From contig JAMXDE010000029.1 in assembly GCA_026770025.1 (NCBI GenBank), positions 434,001-498,000 of the forward strand: 64,000 nucleotides of DNA, read 5' to 3'. Below are positions 42,736-54,000 of this stretch, piece after piece. The position numbers and the translations under genes are program-made. This DNA is from Craspedostauros australis. Lineage: Eukaryota > Bacillariophyta > Bacillariophyceae > Mastogloiales > Achnanthaceae. Numbering within the stretch: the stretch's first letter is position 1; every line of letters begins with the position of its first letter. The notes beneath the pieces were generated by a model. The model was not told where the DNA came from and did no database searches. It saw only the letters and a list, made by a program, of their open reading frames with translations.

Positions 42736-44939
42736 TCATGAGATTTCCTTCAACAAGGCCGCGTATCCTGCCGTCGCGCCCTTGCCTTTGGACAGCTTCT
42801 TCCATTCCTTCATCTCGGGCTTCAGCTTGGACTTCACTTGCTTTGCGAGCGACTCCACCTTGCACAGCGCCGTCATCACGAACGCGCCTCGGTTGGATGA
42901 AGCGACGTCAGTAAATCGATCGCAAACCTTCTCGAACAGAGCCTTGCTGAAGGCGGGTTCGTGCTCATCACCATCGTCACCATCACTGCTGCTCTTGTTG
43001 GCTTGCGATGTGCGCTCCGCATCCAAAAGCACCATGTGCTTGATGATCAAGTGTCCGGCGGGATCCTCGAAGACGGACGACGGTGCGTCTTGTGTTGAGC
43101 CGTCCTCATCAGCACCATTCGCATCGCTGTCCAACGATGCCACGCAGGCGCTCACCGTGGCATCGATCACGTTGGTGGGCGACCACGCGGCGTACACCTC
43201 CTTCAACACGCGCGATCCCGGCAAGGAACGCATCAATTCGTCGGCATGGTTAACGCACATTTCCAACAGCGCTGGCTTCAGGTGGGAGAGCAACTCGCGC
43301 TGCCGGATCTCAGGATCCTTCTTCGATGTGGGCACGTCCGCCCCGTTCTCGCGGATGGTGGGCATGGAACCAAGTATGTCGCGCTCCCACGGATCGAAGT
43401 ACTTCATTCGGATCTTGTCATCCTTCGGCAGCAGAAGAAGGAACAGCTTCGACGCATTTTCATCCAACGCCAACTCCAACAACGGAGAGACCGGCGTTTC
43501 TTCTTTTTCGGCGTTGTCATCGCCATCCTTCTCATCACCATCCGCCGCGGCTGTCAGAATCTCATTGAGCAAACTCTTGTGCACGGACACGGTATCGTCC
43601 GTCACCTGCACCAACCGCAGGATGCTGAAGTACGCATCTCGATGCATCAGCGACGACCGTGTGTATCCCTTCAGGCTCTTCAACAACCTCTTGCGATCCT
43701 TCGGCGTGCCATACGACGCGCAGCTCGCCACGGCCTTGGCCCCGGACCGCGTCGACAGCATGTGCAGCGCGTGATCCGCGACGCTGGGAATCAGCGGGCG
43801 CAGATCGGACCCGTCGGCCACGTCGGCGTACTCGCAGAACAGGTCCTGGAAGAAGGCGTAGCCGAAGAATTCCTTCTGGATGGTCTTGTTCACCATCTCC
43901 TTCACGAAGTTGATCGCATTCTTTTTCTGGCTGTCGGTCGCATCCTGCAGCACGCCGCTCAGCGTGGGGAGGATGGGGCCGAGATTCTTTGCGTCCTTCT
44001 TGCCTTTGCCCGCCGTGGATGGTTGTGGTGCGAACAATGCGAAGTGGGGACCGTAGAATTCTTGTTTCAATCCGACTATCAGTCTCGGTGGCATGGTGAG
44101 GAAGAGGGACTCGATCACACGTGCTGCCACTGCGTGCACCGCCAGTTTGGAGATGTGGCCCTTGAATTCCTGGCAGTGGTGCCCGGGAATTGTCATAACG
44201 ATGTTGTTGTCAGTGGTTGGTTAGTTGGTTGGTTAGTTCGTTAGTTGGCGAGCCTTTGCGATGTACGATGTACTAACAACACGCACATGTGATTCGACGG
44301 TGGGACATGCATGCAACATGCACAGGTGATCATGTGCATATTTTGTTTGAACTTTCATGCTGCAACACATGCATAGCACCAGAGTACGGATACAATTCAG
44401 CAGACACACAATCTCACAGCACAACGGCATGACAACATGATAACAACACTCACCCTGACGATCGTCTTGGCGCACTCTGCATCACGGTGGCAGTACTTGA
44501 TCAGCTTGAGACAGCAAAAGTGCGCGTACTGGATCTTGGCAAGCTCCGGCAACGACCCGCTCTCCTTCGTGCACAGCTCTCCGAGGATGATCTTGCGCTG
44601 TTCCATGTTGCCGAACTGAATCGCGGCCTGCACCACGCGCGATGCATCATGCTGCAAGGCAATTTCGCTGATCTTCCCGGTGATCAGATCCATCAACTTC
44701 TCCACCAGCTTCTTCGTGTCCTTCGTCGTATTCGTCTTGAGCCGCAGCTTGTTCCACAACGCCTTGGCTTCCTCCACCACATCCGCGTGCCGCCTCTGCG
44801 ATTGTCGGTCCTTGCGAACCTGACGCTTCTGCGCGGACTTTGTCATCGATTCGGCGGCATCTCCGCCCTTGGGCTTCTTGGATTTGCTCGAGCCGCCGGA
44901 CGACGATCCTCCCTTGCGCTTGTTGCCCTTCTCGACCAT
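42736..44939 (-). CDS. PUF6: PUF6-type pumilio-repeat protein with CPL domain (two exons)
   Basis: Exon 1 is 44939-44454 and exon 2 is 44169-42736 (minus). The 284-nt intron has donor GTGAGTG after AGG and acceptor CTGCCAG before GAATTC; it is phase 0 and gives 639 residues. The junction reads AKTIVR then EFKGHISKLAVHAVAARVIES, restoring a pumilio helix. The N-terminus is basic (KGNKRKGG, SKSKKPKGG) followed by ADVVEEAKALWNKLRLK and ITGKISEIALQHDASRVVQ, the PUF6/Penguin signature. Later parts contain HMLSTRSGAKAVASCASYGT and SSNRGAFVMTALCKV. The PUF6 family contains nucleolar RNA-binding proteins needed for 60S assembly and, in yeast, ASH1 mRNA repression. The start at 44939 is chosen because the basic tail normally begins there; an in-frame ATG at 45167 would add an unconserved 76 residues. 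Confidence 0.88.
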
Positions 44940-46236
44940 CTTTCGTTCTTGTCTTGTTGCTTGCTCCTGATTCTTGAGATGTCCTCTGCAGAGTATTCTA
45001 CTCAACAAGTTGTGCTCTTGCTCTGGCTCTTGGTTCGGTTCCCAATTCGCTCCGTTTGCGCGTGTGTCAAACCATGACAATTCATTCTTTTGATGCGGTT
45101 TCATGATGGTTGGAGGAACAACGAAGTTAGCCATGGAAGTACGGACAGACGTATATCGCTCACCCACGACTCGACAATCTGCCCTATTCAGGATACGATA
45201 GTAAGTTCCTGACGATTGTAAATAAGAGGACCTAGATCATCCTATCATGCTGTGCATGGTATTTCTGCAAAGTTAAAAGATCCTGGGCCTCATGGTTAAC
45301 AAGTTAGTTATTGCATATATCTATGACCAGAGTTGGATTTCGTGTGCTGTTGTGACACGATCTGGAAGGGAAGACCTTGCTGACTGCCAGTTTCGGAGAG
45401 ACTGTTTGATGCAGTTAGTGAGGGGTGACCGTATGGGAAGTAGTAGTGCTGAAAATGAGTACATTAGTGTTGTTTGTACTGATCTGTTGGCAAGTTCCGC
45501 TCATGGATACTCTTGCGACTGTTGACAGTGGTGGTGGTGGTTGTTACGATTTCGTTTGCTATTTCATTACGTTGTTCCGATGCCTCTCAGAGTCTTCCAA
45601 TACTCTTGGTGTCTCCCAACTATGAGTGGGCATGTGAGATGCTCTCTTGCTATTACTTGTATTCTCTTTCTCTCTCTTGCATGTTGGTACTATGTGATAT
45701 TCTGTACTTGATACATACTCTGTATTTGATGCATATTCAGTCATCTTGTCCTCTACTGGTGCATTACTCCACAAGTAATCACCAAATGTCTTGTCCAAAT
45801 TCCTCTTTGTATATCCATGATCTTGATGTCACTCTGGTCATTGAATCTTCACCTTCTTGATCTGATGTGGACACAGCTGCCAACATGGTGACACAGTGAC
45901 ATCTTGTCGACATCAGCTGTTGGCTTCCACAGTCCTTCTGATTCCATATTCCATTGATGATGCAGTGGTCTGGCAAGGATATTGTCATTTGAGGTTTAGT
46001 TGGGAAGTACATCGATTCTTGCTGAACGCCATGCGTTTCTGTTGGTTGATGGACAGACAGGATTCCTGATGCTCTCATTTTTTATCGTTTACAAATTTCC
46101 TCCCGAAATTCTGAATGTTTCGATGTGAGCGAATTCGTGATGTGATTTCGATCAATCACAGTTCACTGTCGACACAAATATTTGTGCCGCTTGCGCGTAG
46201 AGTATAAGAGAACAATGGTTGAGCGATGCACATACA
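44940..46236. other. Intergenic region with a diverged dispersed repeat
   Basis: No intact gene is seen. Composition is more AT-rich than the preceding genes. The right part (45860-46078) is homologous to 56898-57110 and has a minus-strand frame of 99 codons. The left part holds T-rich sequence with frames open only by chance. Confidence 0.4.
45860..46078 (-). repeat. Decayed dispersed element, copy 1
   Basis: About 215 bp is alignable with 56898-57110 in the same orientation. Shared blocks include gaggtttagttgggaagta/caggtttagttgggaagta and gattccatattcc/gattccacattcc. On the minus strand both encode Y-F-P-T-K-P-(Q/E)-(M/V)-T, then I-I-N-G-(I/M)-W-N, so protein-level conservation suggests a once-coding mobile element. 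The family is not identified. Confidence 0.6.
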
Positions 46237-46489
46237 CATATCCGTAAGGAAAATTTTGTGCGGTGTTCTCGTAAGTGGACTCACCGATCCACTTATTTTG
46301 ACACCTTCGTGGTAAGTGGACTCACCGATCCAGTTACGTAAGTGGACTCACCAATCCACTTACGAGCACAAAATGACTCGTCAGAATACCCCCTCTCTGA
46401 GATTGGAATAGTTCGACTCGCCCAACCTCCATCTTTTCACTGATTCCTCGTGATGTTTTACACACTGCGTGTTTTGTCGTGTTATTCTT
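46237..46489 (+). repeat. Left terminal inverted repeat of the transposon
   Basis: Matches the reverse complement of 49942-50207. From about 46310 inward (ggtaagtggactcaccgatc to gtgttattctt) the match is almost perfect. The outer 70 bp are more diverged but share catatccgt and aggaaaat. It contains three hairpin units (taagtgga, then ctcacc(g/a)a, then tccactta) at about 46271, 46313 and 46338. Confidence 0.88.
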
Positions 46490-46992
46490 ACGACATAAAC
46501 TGTCCCGACGTTGCAGCTTCTCCTTCCAATGCGTTGTAACCTTTGTTGTATTGGTGGCGTGTACTACGTCTGGTGCTAGCGTTATAGAGGATATTGCACA
46601 TACATGTACTGTGGCAGAAGCCTGGGGTTACACGCATTATTATTAGTTCATCTATCTCACTCTTTTCCGCCCATTTCGACTGTGCAAGTACAGCAATTCT
46701 GTTCTGCTGTTCAGCCTTGCCTCGGCTGCCGACCTATGCACAGATCATATTGTTTGTGTCCTACTGAGCTCGCTTGCTACTCCTGTGGTGCCTTGGCTTG
46801 TTCGTGCCCACTTTGCCGTTGATGCATCCACGTCATCAAATTCGTTCTCATCTTCCTCTCGTTGAAGAGCTTCCATTGCTTCCGACACGCTCATTGTCTC
46901 TCCTCTACTACATCCAGGGCTAGCGTTCATGACCTACTCTTCAATGGTTGCTGCTTCTTCTCCTCTGGATTGTTTCTCCTCTTTATCTCCGA

Positions 46993-47331
46993 TTAGTTCT
47001 TGATAAGCGTGTGTGAGACTTGCTTTCGCATGTTGCTGCTCGCCTCCGATAGTTTCTTCGATTGCAGGTGCTTCGCTGTCCGTGCCTGCAGTTGCTCCTG
47101 CTGTTTTTCTCCACTACCATTTGCTTCTCCACCTTTGGCGGGTACAGTCTCCACAGCATTCAGCACTGCTGCTGCAAACTTCTCTCTTCCGAGCTGCGCT
47201 TGTACCTTGTCTGCCCACCCTGCTTCATCTTGGTGAGCAATTTGGTGGCAAGAGTTTTGTATGATCACCGCATCCTCTCCTTTTGCGACTTTCTTCAAAG
47301 CCACAGTGGGTGCGATGCCACATTTCTTCAG
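46993..47331 (-). pseudogene. In-frame continuation after the TGA of the transposon nuclease gene
   Basis: After the TGA at 47332-47334 the same frame stays open for over 100 codons (LKKCGIAPTVALKKV, then VIIQNSCHQIAHQDEAGWADK, then a K/Q-rich tail). The coding-like composition suggests one nonsense mutation in a longer protein, stop read-through, or a separate small frame. It has no strong ATG of its own close to the TGA. A separate functional gene seems less likely. Confidence 0.35.
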
Positions 47332-48799
47332 TCACTCCTGTCTCTCCCGCTTCATGAAGCCACAAGCATGAATGTAGCACCCAGGGCAAATCCATCTTGT
47401 CCTGGCTGAACATACAATGCAAGTTCCTCTTCTGTTCGGGTTGTACCATGATATGTGCTCTCCCTCTTGTAATTGTTTTGGAAGCTTTGTCTCCTCCTCC
47501 GAATGCAGGGAGGAGGACGAGCATACAAAGGGAATGAATTGCACAAACATTGTATTGGTTGACATGAGGACAAAGTCTGGCATGGTTGTAGTAATCGCGA
47601 TTCGAAGGAAGGAGCAGGTAGGAATAGCAGTTCTGAGTGACGCAAACACACTCACCGATCACCAAAACACTCCCTTTCACACCATATATGTGATGTGCAA
47701 CCTGCAGCATCTCTTCATCTGCTTTGATCAATGCACGATATGAAGGGCTGCGCGACTCCAAGAATATGTGGATGGTGCTTGGGATGCCATGGACCCAGTG
47801 TGCCTTTGTCTGATGCGCCTCTTCCTCCCTTTGCGTTTCAGCTGTTGTCCTTGTTTTCATTTCCACGATAACAACTTCGTCTGTTACATCGCTTGTGGGG
47901 TCTCCAGCAATACCAATGAAGTTGGCAGATGCGCGAGTGTAGCCTTTGCCGCCCTTCTTCACCAGGCCCACCCTAAATGCTGCACTGAATTGGCTGCTTC
48001 CTCCAAGCATGCCCTGGCAGTCCATTGCCGCTCGCATCAGCAGCTCCTCATTCATGTGGCCGAGTCTGGCATACCTGTTCGCCCGACCTTTCTGTGGTGT
48101 CATGAACCATGGCATCAGCGCTGTTTTGGCATGTTTTTTCAGGCTCTTCAGGTTCTGGAAGTCTGCAGAGCAATGGACCTCTGCCACATCCAGATTTGCA
48201 TCGTCTGCTGTCATGGTCATCGGCCCGGCCACCAGAGGATCACTGGCTGCGGCTGGTGTCGCTGATGGTGCAGTAGTTTGTGTAGATTGGTTCGTTTCGA
48301 TGATGCTGGTGTGGGATTGATTGTTGGTGGAATACTCCTCCTCTGCTCCCACCTTGTCAGTCTGCGATGCTTGCTCATTGTTTTCCGATGCAACCGGATT
48401 CATATATCTAAACTCTGCGTTTGCGGAGTGCGATCGACGTGTTTGAGAGCCGCCATGCCAAGATGAGGCAGAGATCCAAGACCTAAGATCAGGTTGATCA
48501 ACTGGGTATTGAAATGGATGGGTTGGGGAACCACAACAATCTGTGGTGGTACAGCTGAGTTGATGAACCTCATCAAGAAGCAATTCGTATATGTACCGAC
48601 GGGCATTCCCCACCGAAACTGGGAACTCTTCATTGTCAGGGTCAAGAAGGAGCCAACAAGGATCCATGCTTGCCAGCCGTTCTGCCTCTGATTGGTTGTG
48701 CTCTTTGCATGGGGTGCTTGTGTTTGTTGTGGATGCAGCATCACCTGCAGTAGTTGCGCTGAAATTTTTGGTAGAGGCATTGGCGGTTGGCGTTGTCAT
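47332..48799 (-). CDS. Transposon-borne YqaJ-like PD-(D/E)XK nuclease with C-terminal zinc ribbon
   Basis: Inferred exons are 48799-47656 and 47576-47332. The 79-nt intron has donor GTGAGTG and acceptor ATGCCAG, is phase 1, and gives 462 residues. Splicing joins VKGSVLVI to DFVLMSTNTMF and brings the zinc ribbon into frame; without it the frame runs on to 47225 through sequence of poorer quality. The nuclease signature is GHMNEELLMRA (about 247), FIGIAGDPTSD, then VVIVEMKTRT (about 310, the ExK), then EEMLQVAHHIYGVKGSVLVI, the order of lambda-exonuclease/YqaJ enzymes. The C-terminus has C-x2-C-x7-C-x2-C-x4-C (CIVCSARTRWICPGCYIHAC), like the cysteine domain at the end of piggyBac-type transposases. 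The first 230 residues are T/S/N-rich. The start at 48799 is the first ATG of the frame. It may be the element's cutting enzyme or an accessory. Confidence 0.6.
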
Positions 48800-49941
48800 G
48801 GATGGAAGAAGGTTTCCTCATGATCCACTCTTGGCAATGTAGGAATCACCACTTCGATCAACATCAGCATCAATGTTATCAGCGCTGATGGCGTTGGATT
48901 CCAACACGCTATGCGTGTCCTCGTCGCTTTCAGCCATCAGGAGAACGAAGTACTTGATCACTGTCAAAGGTGTCGTCAACGCAGTTGGGGTCGAGGTGGT
49001 TGTCGTCGCTGTCGTCATCAGTCCAGTCAACACTCCGTTTCACAAGGGATAGAAGGGATGTTGAAGCACGCATGATGCAGCAGAGTGATACAGAGTGTAG
49101 AAGGCAGCAATGATTCGTAGGTATGCAGACGACAGTGTGGAACAAGGATTGGAAGGGGTTCAGATGGAATGAACATTGGAACGGATGCAGATGGAGAAAG
49201 ATGAAATCCAACGGGTGTGTAGAAGACACTGACAGGCAATGTGAAAGGGAGATTGCAAGGCGAGCGATGAAGCTGCGGAGCGCAGTCTTGGGTTTTCTGG
49301 TTGGCAACAGCTGGATCAAGCCATGGCCCATCGCGGAGGCGAGTCTGGTGTGGTGACGGAGGATGACGTCCGGAAAGCCTGGCTGCGTTTTGGTTGGGTG
49401 GTACGAGACAAAGTTCTGTTTCGTGGAAGTGCGCAGAGCGGTGGAAGGTCTGGGCTGGAGGGTGGCATTGAGCGGTCTGATGGCGCAGGGCAGGCAACGG
49501 GGGATGAGCGTGTGGGTGACTACAGGACTGGACAGAATCGGATTGGACAGGAGGCCAGGAGTCCGGACGGCGACACCCACGTCCGCACATGGGCTATGGG
49601 GGTGACTCACTGCTGTTCAGCTGGGGGTGCGTGCATCGTGGCCTGGTGATGGTGCTCCAGGATACAAGGCCCACCTCCAGTGCCCTGTGTGGGGCTACAC
49701 AATCTCCCAGGTTGCGCAGTGTACAGGCACCTGGGTCTGTGGCTGTTAAAACGCGGAAATGACAGGAGTGCATATATTCGTGACATACTCGACCTACCTG
49801 GTGCAGCCAGGCATGTGCGGGTGAGGCTAAAGCCCTCAGGCACTCCCTATTATGGGTTTAATTGTTGTGGGTTATTGTTATTGTTATTTTTATTATTATA
49901 ATATTAATACGAGAGGGAAATGCACCATGTGTTGTTGGGTT
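48800..49941. other. Transposon interior without recognised genes
   Basis: Between the nuclease gene and the right TIR. The minus frame 48930-49610 and a short acidic frame near 48830-48950 (AESDEDTHSVLESN) are open but have no family pattern. An acidic N-terminal exon joined to the nuclease by a further intron is possible but I could not find convincing splice sites. Confidence 0.3.
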
Positions 49942-50207
49942 GGAAGAATAACGCGACAAAACACGCAGTGTGTAAAACATCACGAGGAATCAGTGAAAAG
50001 ATGGAGGTTGGGCGAGTCGAACTATTCCAATCTCAGAGAGGGGGTATTCTGACGAGTCATTTTGTGCTCGTAAGTGGATTGGTGAGTCCACTTACGTAAC
50101 TGGATCGGTGAGTCCACTTACGAAGCAACAAAAATGCCAAGTGGATTGGTGAGTCCACTTAGCACTAAACGGACTCACGAGTCCTTTTATTTTCCTCACG
50201 GATATGC
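49942..50207 (-). repeat. Right terminal inverted repeat of the transposon
   Basis: Inverted partner of 46237-46489. Hairpin units occur at about 50070-50094, 50097-50121 and 50138-50161, plus a variant (aaacggactcacgagtccttt) at 50167-50187 that the left end lacks. The inner boundary with the left end is at gaagaata (49942-49949). Confidence 0.88.
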
Positions 50208-51011
50208 ACATTCCAAAAACGGACGCCAATGCCAATGCAGATGTTCTATCGGCAGTAGCCATAGCAGGAGCAATAGCAATGAACACGCATGTATCAACAG
50301 CATGAACTGCGCTGTCTTGTCTTCATGCCAATACTCTATACTCCATTCTTCCTCCATCTCGCCGATCGTTTCCTCGAGCTGTTCCGTCAATGACCTGAGA
50401 GCGTGAAGCATCAGACGTTCCGGTATCTGCTGGTACTCCAACTGTTGCTGCGGCATAGGTTGGGAGAACGGTGCAACGAGTATGCTGCCCCACTGGCACA
50501 CTCTCCTACTCGCACGCTGCCAACTCCGTCACTGACTGGTACCTACACCCGACCTTTCAGCCTCTTGAGGTTGGAGATGGTCACAAGTGATGCTAACCGC
50601 TTCCAAAGCAACGTGAGCGTGGACCGGGATGACGACGAGGAAGAGGACGATATCATGACATGGCATGACGACGGCATGCCGACGGCAACAGTGCTACGGC
50701 TAGTATCAACAATCATTACCGCGCAGCTTCATTCGGATGCACTTGATGCGTGGCACAGATTACATCCGTAGGTTGGAGTGGATGGGTAGGCAAGAGCAAA
50801 GGTCTACTAGAACAGTATCGTACTCGAAGAGTATCCGTACGAGTATTGTATTACATCATGTTGTATTGCATTGCATTGCGCCAAGTCTGTTCCTACGTAT
50901 GGGTAACGATGAGTCGACAATCCATGCTCATTCATTTTCTAATTGCTAACTAATGCCGCGCAGATCGATACTTCCTTAGAGCCACTCTTCTCTGTGCTTC
51001 CTCATGTTCCC
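50208..51011. other. Flank between transposon and FAAL copy 1; partial reading frames
   Basis: From 50441 rightward this is part of the inverted-repeat arm. The plus frame 50403-50771 (with ...RFQSNVSVDRDDDEEEDD..., 122 codons, ending about 240 bp from the FAAL stop) is duplicated at 63670-63996 and may be the 3' end of a convergent gene. On the left its upstream part would be cut off by the transposon. The minus frame 50196-50501 is also open. Neither is recognised. Confidence 0.3.
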
Positions 51012-54000
51012 TCATGCTTCCTCATCTCCTGATCCATCAGATATCGACTGTGATCTCTTCGTGTCTGATGTTTGCATGTCGCTGACCATCTTCCATGGGG
51101 CGTGCTCCACCAAGGCGGCGCCCTTCGCTGCTGAGCCCTTCCTCATCAGCGCAAACGACATTTGGTGCATCAGACCATCGATGTAGGATGTTCCCACCGA
51201 CAACGTGGAAAACATACCGTAATGACCGCAGACGATGGAGTCATCGATCACTGTCCTATCAGCAAATGTGAGCAGCGGAGCTTCATAGATGCGGGATCCA
51301 AAGTACAGCATCTTTCCCTGGATGGTCGCCCCTCGGAATCGCAACAGAGCGTTCATCATCGGTGTGCCCCAAACAACTGACTCGAAGGACCACGACTGAA
51401 AGAACTGGCTGTAGGTAAAGTAGACCATGTGCAATGAAACCGACCATGGTCCTCCGCGTGCGACGCTTCCCAAGAGAGTGATAGTCTCGATCACTCGATA
51501 GAGAACGAGCCAGATCATGGTCTGGATGATGGTGGATGCCGCAATGGCGATCGGAGCCAGCGCCGTTGTCGTGTCTGGCTTGAGTATGATAGCCAACAGC
51601 TCATATGATGGGATGAGGCTGACCGCCACTGCCGCAAGCATAATGATATGCAGCAGGGTGTTGTTGATCATGAGCATCCAGAACTGGGATGCGGAGAGAG
51701 GCACGTTGCTTGGATGATGGTCGGTGTTGATGATATCGCTGGTGACGTGGGTGCCAGGAGTCACCATGGCTCTGCGGATGGTCACACCAGGGCCGCAAGC
51801 CAGTGACATGCCGATGGTGCTGTCTTCGATGGTGATCGCCTTGTATTGGCCATCTTCTTCGACATCGAGGTCACAAAAGGAGATGAAGGATCGCCTGACC
51901 GTGACGAGGTCCAGCTTGGATGGAGGGAACAGCATTGTCATCGCTCTCGATCTCATATCGATGTCCATGCCGTGTGCCATGAGGACGAGGTTCCAAAGTT
52001 GGGAGTACAATGTTAAGTCGAGGATCAGTGTTGTTCCGACGAAGAAGTGGAAGTCGCAAGCCCAGTCAGCAAACTTAGAGAATGTTCCTGTCCGCGCTGG
52101 GCCGGACCGCTTCTTGCCGATCAGCACCCACTTGAGAATGATGCTGGTGATCACGAAGCAGACGGACGTGAGGCCAAAGAGGGCGATCCAGTAGACAATG
52201 GGTGAGTACCTCCAATCTGCAAGCCCATCTCCGACCAACTGATCAGCAGCCACGAAGCATGCGAAGGCGAAGTACAGCTCGACGGCGAGCCAAACAAGCT
52301 TCATCATTCCCAGCACGATCGATGGGCTGGTGGATGTGTCGGATGCCGTGTCTCCACTCGCTGTTCCAGTTGCGGATGCATCGTCATCGCCCTTGAGAGT
52401 CGACGAAGGAGCATCGACAAATGCTGGGTTGCCTCTGATCGAGGTGTTTGGTGGTGCTTGAGCACCTTCCACCAGCACGGATATGCTCTGCACCTGGCAG
52501 CCAGAGCCGACGCTGGCTCCAGGAAGCAAGGCGCCATTGACCGTAGCGTTGGATCCAACCTGAGTCTTGCGAAACCTCACGCTGGGGCCTTCCTGCTCAT
52601 CCTTCCACGGGCCAAACATGCGGCATCGGATGTGCGTGTTGACCGTGGCGCCAGCACCAACCTTGACCAGGTCAAACTCCCGGACGGTCCCGTTCACGCT
52701 GGCCGAGCGATGGATGTCGGCACCCATCAGGTAGTAGAACAGCGTCATCAAAGGTGTGTTGCCAATGATGCGGCCGACGAAGCGGTCCCAGATATCGACC
52801 AACCGATCGACGAACCACCACCTGATGAAATAGATGTTGGTCTGATTGGCATACCCTTCTGTGTATCTGCCAATGACAATCCACTTCGAGAGGATGATCA
52901 CGAAGGTGAGCGTAATAGCCCAGACTGGGACGATCAAGGGTAGCAGCACCCATTCATGACCGGAGAGAACGTCGGAGTCGGCGATGACTTTTCCAACTTC
53001 GTACGCTGGGACGATGGGGAGCGAGAAGATGAGGACCGCGACGAGCGCGCCGATGGCCTGGATGATGGCGACGGCCGATTGGGACAGAAACTTCTCATTC
53101 GGGATGGAGAGGATCCTCTTGAGGGTTGGGAGGTTGGTTGGTAGGGGCTCTCCCTTTGATGCCTCGAGGAAAGTCTTGAGATCCATCACTCTCGGAAAGA
53201 GCTGGATGATATGTGCGGGAAGGGCTGTGTTGTATCGCTCAGAAAGGGACTGGCGGAGCTCCAGCTCCATCATGGAAGACAATCCAACATCCTTCCACTC
53301 ATCATCGGGGCTGACTTCAGTTCCTGTACAGCTCTTCACAAGATCATAGAAGTCCATCTCTTCGATGTTGACGTTCTCGATGATGGACTTTCTCATCGAG
53401 AGTCGCTTGGATTGACTCGCAAGATTGCTGCCGTGCGAACTGAAGAAGTTCGATTTTCCGATGACATCCAGCACCGTCTTCTGCGTTCCTTCATGGAGAC
53501 GCTGGCGATTCTGGCGTCTCTGGATCTTTCCGCTCGTCGTTTTGGAGATGGATCGCTCTTCCACGGCTGCGACTGTTGCCGGTGTCAATCCGATCTGTGA
53601 GATGACGTTCCTCCTGACCTGTTGGCAGACCGTCTCGGCATCCTTCGCGTGGCTAGCTCGGATCTCGAAGACGATCTCCAGCTGCCCATCGTTGCCCGAA
53701 TCATTGGACGAGAAGGCGGCCACGCAACCTGGACGGACAGCGGACGATGCCTCCTCGACGGCGTGCTCGATGTCTTGGGGATAGTAGTTGACACCGTTGA
53801 CGATGATGATGTCCTTCTTGCGGCCGCAGATGTAGAGGTAGTCGTCTTGATAGAATCCGTAGTCACCTGTGCGCAAGTACATCTTGCCATCGGCACTGGC
53901 ATCGGCATTGGACGATGAATCACCCTCCACTCGCAGTGTGGCTTGGAAGGCCTCCTTGCTGAGCTGTGGCTGATTGTAGTATCCAGCGGTAACGGATGCT

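Larger units (their letters stand above)
46237..50207. mobile_element. DNA transposon of about 4 kb with long terminal inverted repeats
   Basis: The two ends are inverted copies of each other over about 250 bp. Outer ends share catatccgt(a/g)aggaaaat, and the inner parts are nearly identical. The element encloses a spliced minus-strand gene for a YqaJ-like nuclease with a zinc ribbon. No DDE transposase was recognised in the remaining 2.4 kb. A target-site duplication could not be fixed: no TTAA adjoins either end, and only imperfect atgcaca/atgcacat similarity flanks it. It lies just outside the large inverted repeat that contains the FAAL genes. The superfamily is unassigned. Confidence 0.8.

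Noticed and set aside
43246-44244. 332-codon plus-strand frame opposite PUF6
   Set aside because: Antisense shadow of exon 2, with no motif of its own.
50041-50100. Possible hammerhead ribozyme in the TIR (ctgacgagtca)
   Set aside because: The CUGANGA-like core is present, but no GAAA strand or three-stem arrangement could be drawn.
46237-50207. Assignment of the transposon to the piggyBac superfamily
   Set aside because: The zinc ribbon is similar, but no TTAA target site flanks the element and no DDE triad was found. Left unassigned.
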